Assembly (NCBI GenBank): GCA_039105265.1
Contig: JAPFFF010000014.1
Coordinates: 1,984,001-2,048,000, forward strand
From: Tritrichomonas musculus
Lineage: Eukaryota; Parabasalia; Tritrichomonadida; Tritrichomonadidae
Length of the DNA: 64,000 nt
Direction of reading: 5' to 3'
The notes under the pieces were generated by a model. That model was not told the origin of the DNA and made no database searches. It saw only the letters and a list, made by a program, of their open reading frames with translations. Of this stretch, positions 62,405 to 64,000 are shown piece after piece (within the stretch, counting starts at the first letter, position 1; each line of letters starts with the position of its first letter). The position numbers and the translations under genes are program-made.

Positions 62405-62633
62405 TAATAAAATATGACAAAGAAATTTTGAATCTCTTTATCAAGAGGGTTAGAAGAAAAAAAACTTAGGCCAATGAAACTTTTATTTTGTTATTTTTAT
62501 ATTATTAATTGTATATTAATCATTAATAAAAAATTTAATAACTTTTTTTTCTAGAAAATTTTAAGATATGTCTAGGTTTTTATTTGAGAGAAAAGATATC
62601 AAAAATTCTGATAAAACTCTGAATTTTTTTTTA

Positions 62634-62972
62634 ACGTGCTTTCAATAGACCCGGAGCATTTCAGTAGACCTGGAGCAAGGTCAATTTAGCATAAATTGGC
62701 CATGATTTGATCGTTTTTTATAAAAAAGAAAACCAAATATGATCAGAAATATTTCGATCAGAATTTTTTTTATTTTTCACTATTTTACAAATATCTCCAA
62801 ATCAAAAAAGTAAAACAAATAATATTTAACAAAAATTATAATGTAAAATAATAATTTTTATATAATTTATCATCAAATATTAAATAAAATAATTAAATTG
62901 TATGAAAAATAATAAAAATAAAATTTAGTGCTCCGGGTCTACTGAAATGCTCCGGGTCTATTGAAAGCACGT
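62634..62972. mobile_element. 339-bp TA-flanked MITE, copy 2
   Basis: It has the same length, ends and interior as copy 1 at 35170-35508, with a handful of differences (for example one C/T in the left inverted repeat). TA flanks both sides (62632-62633 and 62973-62974). Confidence 0.8.
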
Positions 62973-62974
62973 TA

Positions 62975-64000
62975 TTTTTCACTATTTTTTAAATGCTAAT
63001 ATCCCAACAAATATTTCGCATATTAAAATATAATTATGAATTGTAATAAATATAATTATTGTTCAAATATATTCCAAAATTAATCATTATAAATTAAAAA
63101 AAAAAAAATTCAATGCGTATTTGGTATGAGAGTATTTTAATTTTGAATACAAAAGTAAATCAAATTTTTATATCTTAATATTTTCTAGAAAAAAAGTTAT
63201 ATTAACGCATTATAATATATTTATAATTTGCTACATGATATATTTATATCAATTTTTTCACGCTTGGCCTAGAAAAGTTAGATAAATGAAATATTATTTC
63301 ATATCACATTTCGTAAAATATAAATACGTTTATCTCACTTATATTATTAATTAAATTAGTACTTTTTATTATATAAGATTAATAATATATATATATAAAG
63401 AATAAATGCATATTTCAACAATAAACCATCTATTTAGCGAAATTCAAAAATTATAAAATGAATTTATTTTTTCAAAACAAATAATTTTTTACTAATAAAA
63501 TAATAAGTAGGATTTATTTTTTCATAAATGAGGATACAAAATCATTTTTTAAAAAAATATCAGACCAAATAGCAACACAAAAAGTTATTTACATACCCTC
63601 TCTTTATCATTCAATTTTTCAAAGAGAAAAAAATTGTCACTTTTTTACTGTGAAAATATGATTTTTAAAATTTCCACTTTTTTCACAAAAAATAAGCATA
63701 CAAGTGCATGAATATTGTATATAATCAAAACATATATTGCATATTGCGATTTAAAAGTTCAGCTCATCGATTTTCAAATCAACGATTAGTTATATATCTA
63801 ATAATCACATTTTTTCGTTTTTCAAAAGGGGAGTCAAAATAGGTTTTTTATCGATCAAAGAATTATGATTTATAAATAGGCAAAATAGATTTAATATGAT
63901 ATAATAAGAAAAAGTTAAATAGAACTTGTTGAAAAATAAAGTAGGGGAAAAAAGATAAATCAAAAAATATGAAATTTTATGAAAAAGTCAAACTTTTTGA
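62975..64000. other. Gene-free right edge of the window
   Basis: AT-rich DNA with no gene. The last bases hold AAACTTTTTGA, the recurrent upstream motif, so a gene may begin just beyond the edge. Confidence 0.4.

Noticed and set aside
1-64000. tRNA, rRNA or snRNA genes
   Set aside because: I found no convincing T-arm/anticodon patterns or rRNA blocks on either strand; a tRNAscan or Infernal run would settle it.
1-64000. LTR retroelements or Polinton/Maverick elements
   Set aside because: No reverse transcriptase, integrase, DNA polymerase B or matching long terminal direct repeats were seen, although Mavericks are common in trichomonads.

Overview
The window looks like nuclear DNA of a trichomonad, most likely a Tritrichomonas-type species. 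It is very AT-rich, its long genes have no visible introns, and it carries Trichomonas-type families: BspA-like LRR_5 proteins, BTB-BACK-F5/8C proteins, short Myb proteins, AIR9-like and very long coiled-coil proteins. Many start codons lie 8-20 bp behind a TCA(C/T)(T/A) initiator. The species is inferred from gene content and was not tested. Several track-style starts are TTG or GTG; I moved them to the first supported ATG.

Layout. 1-480: broken LRR_5 gene cut by the window edge. 1.8-3.5 kb: MATE transporter. 4.2-7.8 kb: Myb gene and a kinase/coiled-coil/LRR_5 gene. 8.1-10.1 kb: a small TA-flanked MITE and a fossil CRESS-DNA-virus-like insertion with capsid and Rep parts on opposite strands. 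10.6-18.5 kb: TRAPPC8/Trs85-like gene and a long coiled-coil gene. 18.8-39.2 kb: an inverted duplication, each arm holding a BTB-BACK-F5/8C gene, an ankyrin-gene tail, a coiled-coil remnant and, further in, a Myb gene. Between the arms lie an EF-hand/WD40 gene, a kinase-F5/8C fusion, a complete-looking P-like transposon, a TIR element, a mariner remnant and a TA-flanked MITE. 40-43.4 kb: a broken kinase-LRR_5 gene and a third BTB-BACK-F5/8C gene. 43.9-48.0 kb: AIR9-like gene. 49.3-58.6 kb: a complete-looking 9.3-kb MULE with an exact 8-bp target duplication, about 1.1-1.4-kb terminal inverted repeats, a transposase and a second gene. 58.6-64 kb: gene-poor DNA with a 52-bp tandem repeat, two MITEs and one VWA gene.

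How the genes fit together. A small set of modules recurs in different combinations: protein kinase, BTB-BACK, coiled coil, LRR_5 and F5/8C. Kinases end in LRR_5 or F5/8C, and F5/8C also sits on BTB-BACK scaffolds. This suggests domain shuffling of intracellular recognition modules onto signalling or ubiquitin-ligase scaffolds. A second shared signal is the motif ACTTTTTGAA (or its reverse), found tens of bases upstream of several genes, including all three Myb genes.

Most distinctive observations: the MULE with a homeodomain-like C-terminus; the P-like element with an 8-bp duplication; the CRESS-virus fossil; and the duplicated BTB-F5/8C pair, in which every difference I found lies in the C-terminal part around the F5/8C domain and nine of ten change the protein.
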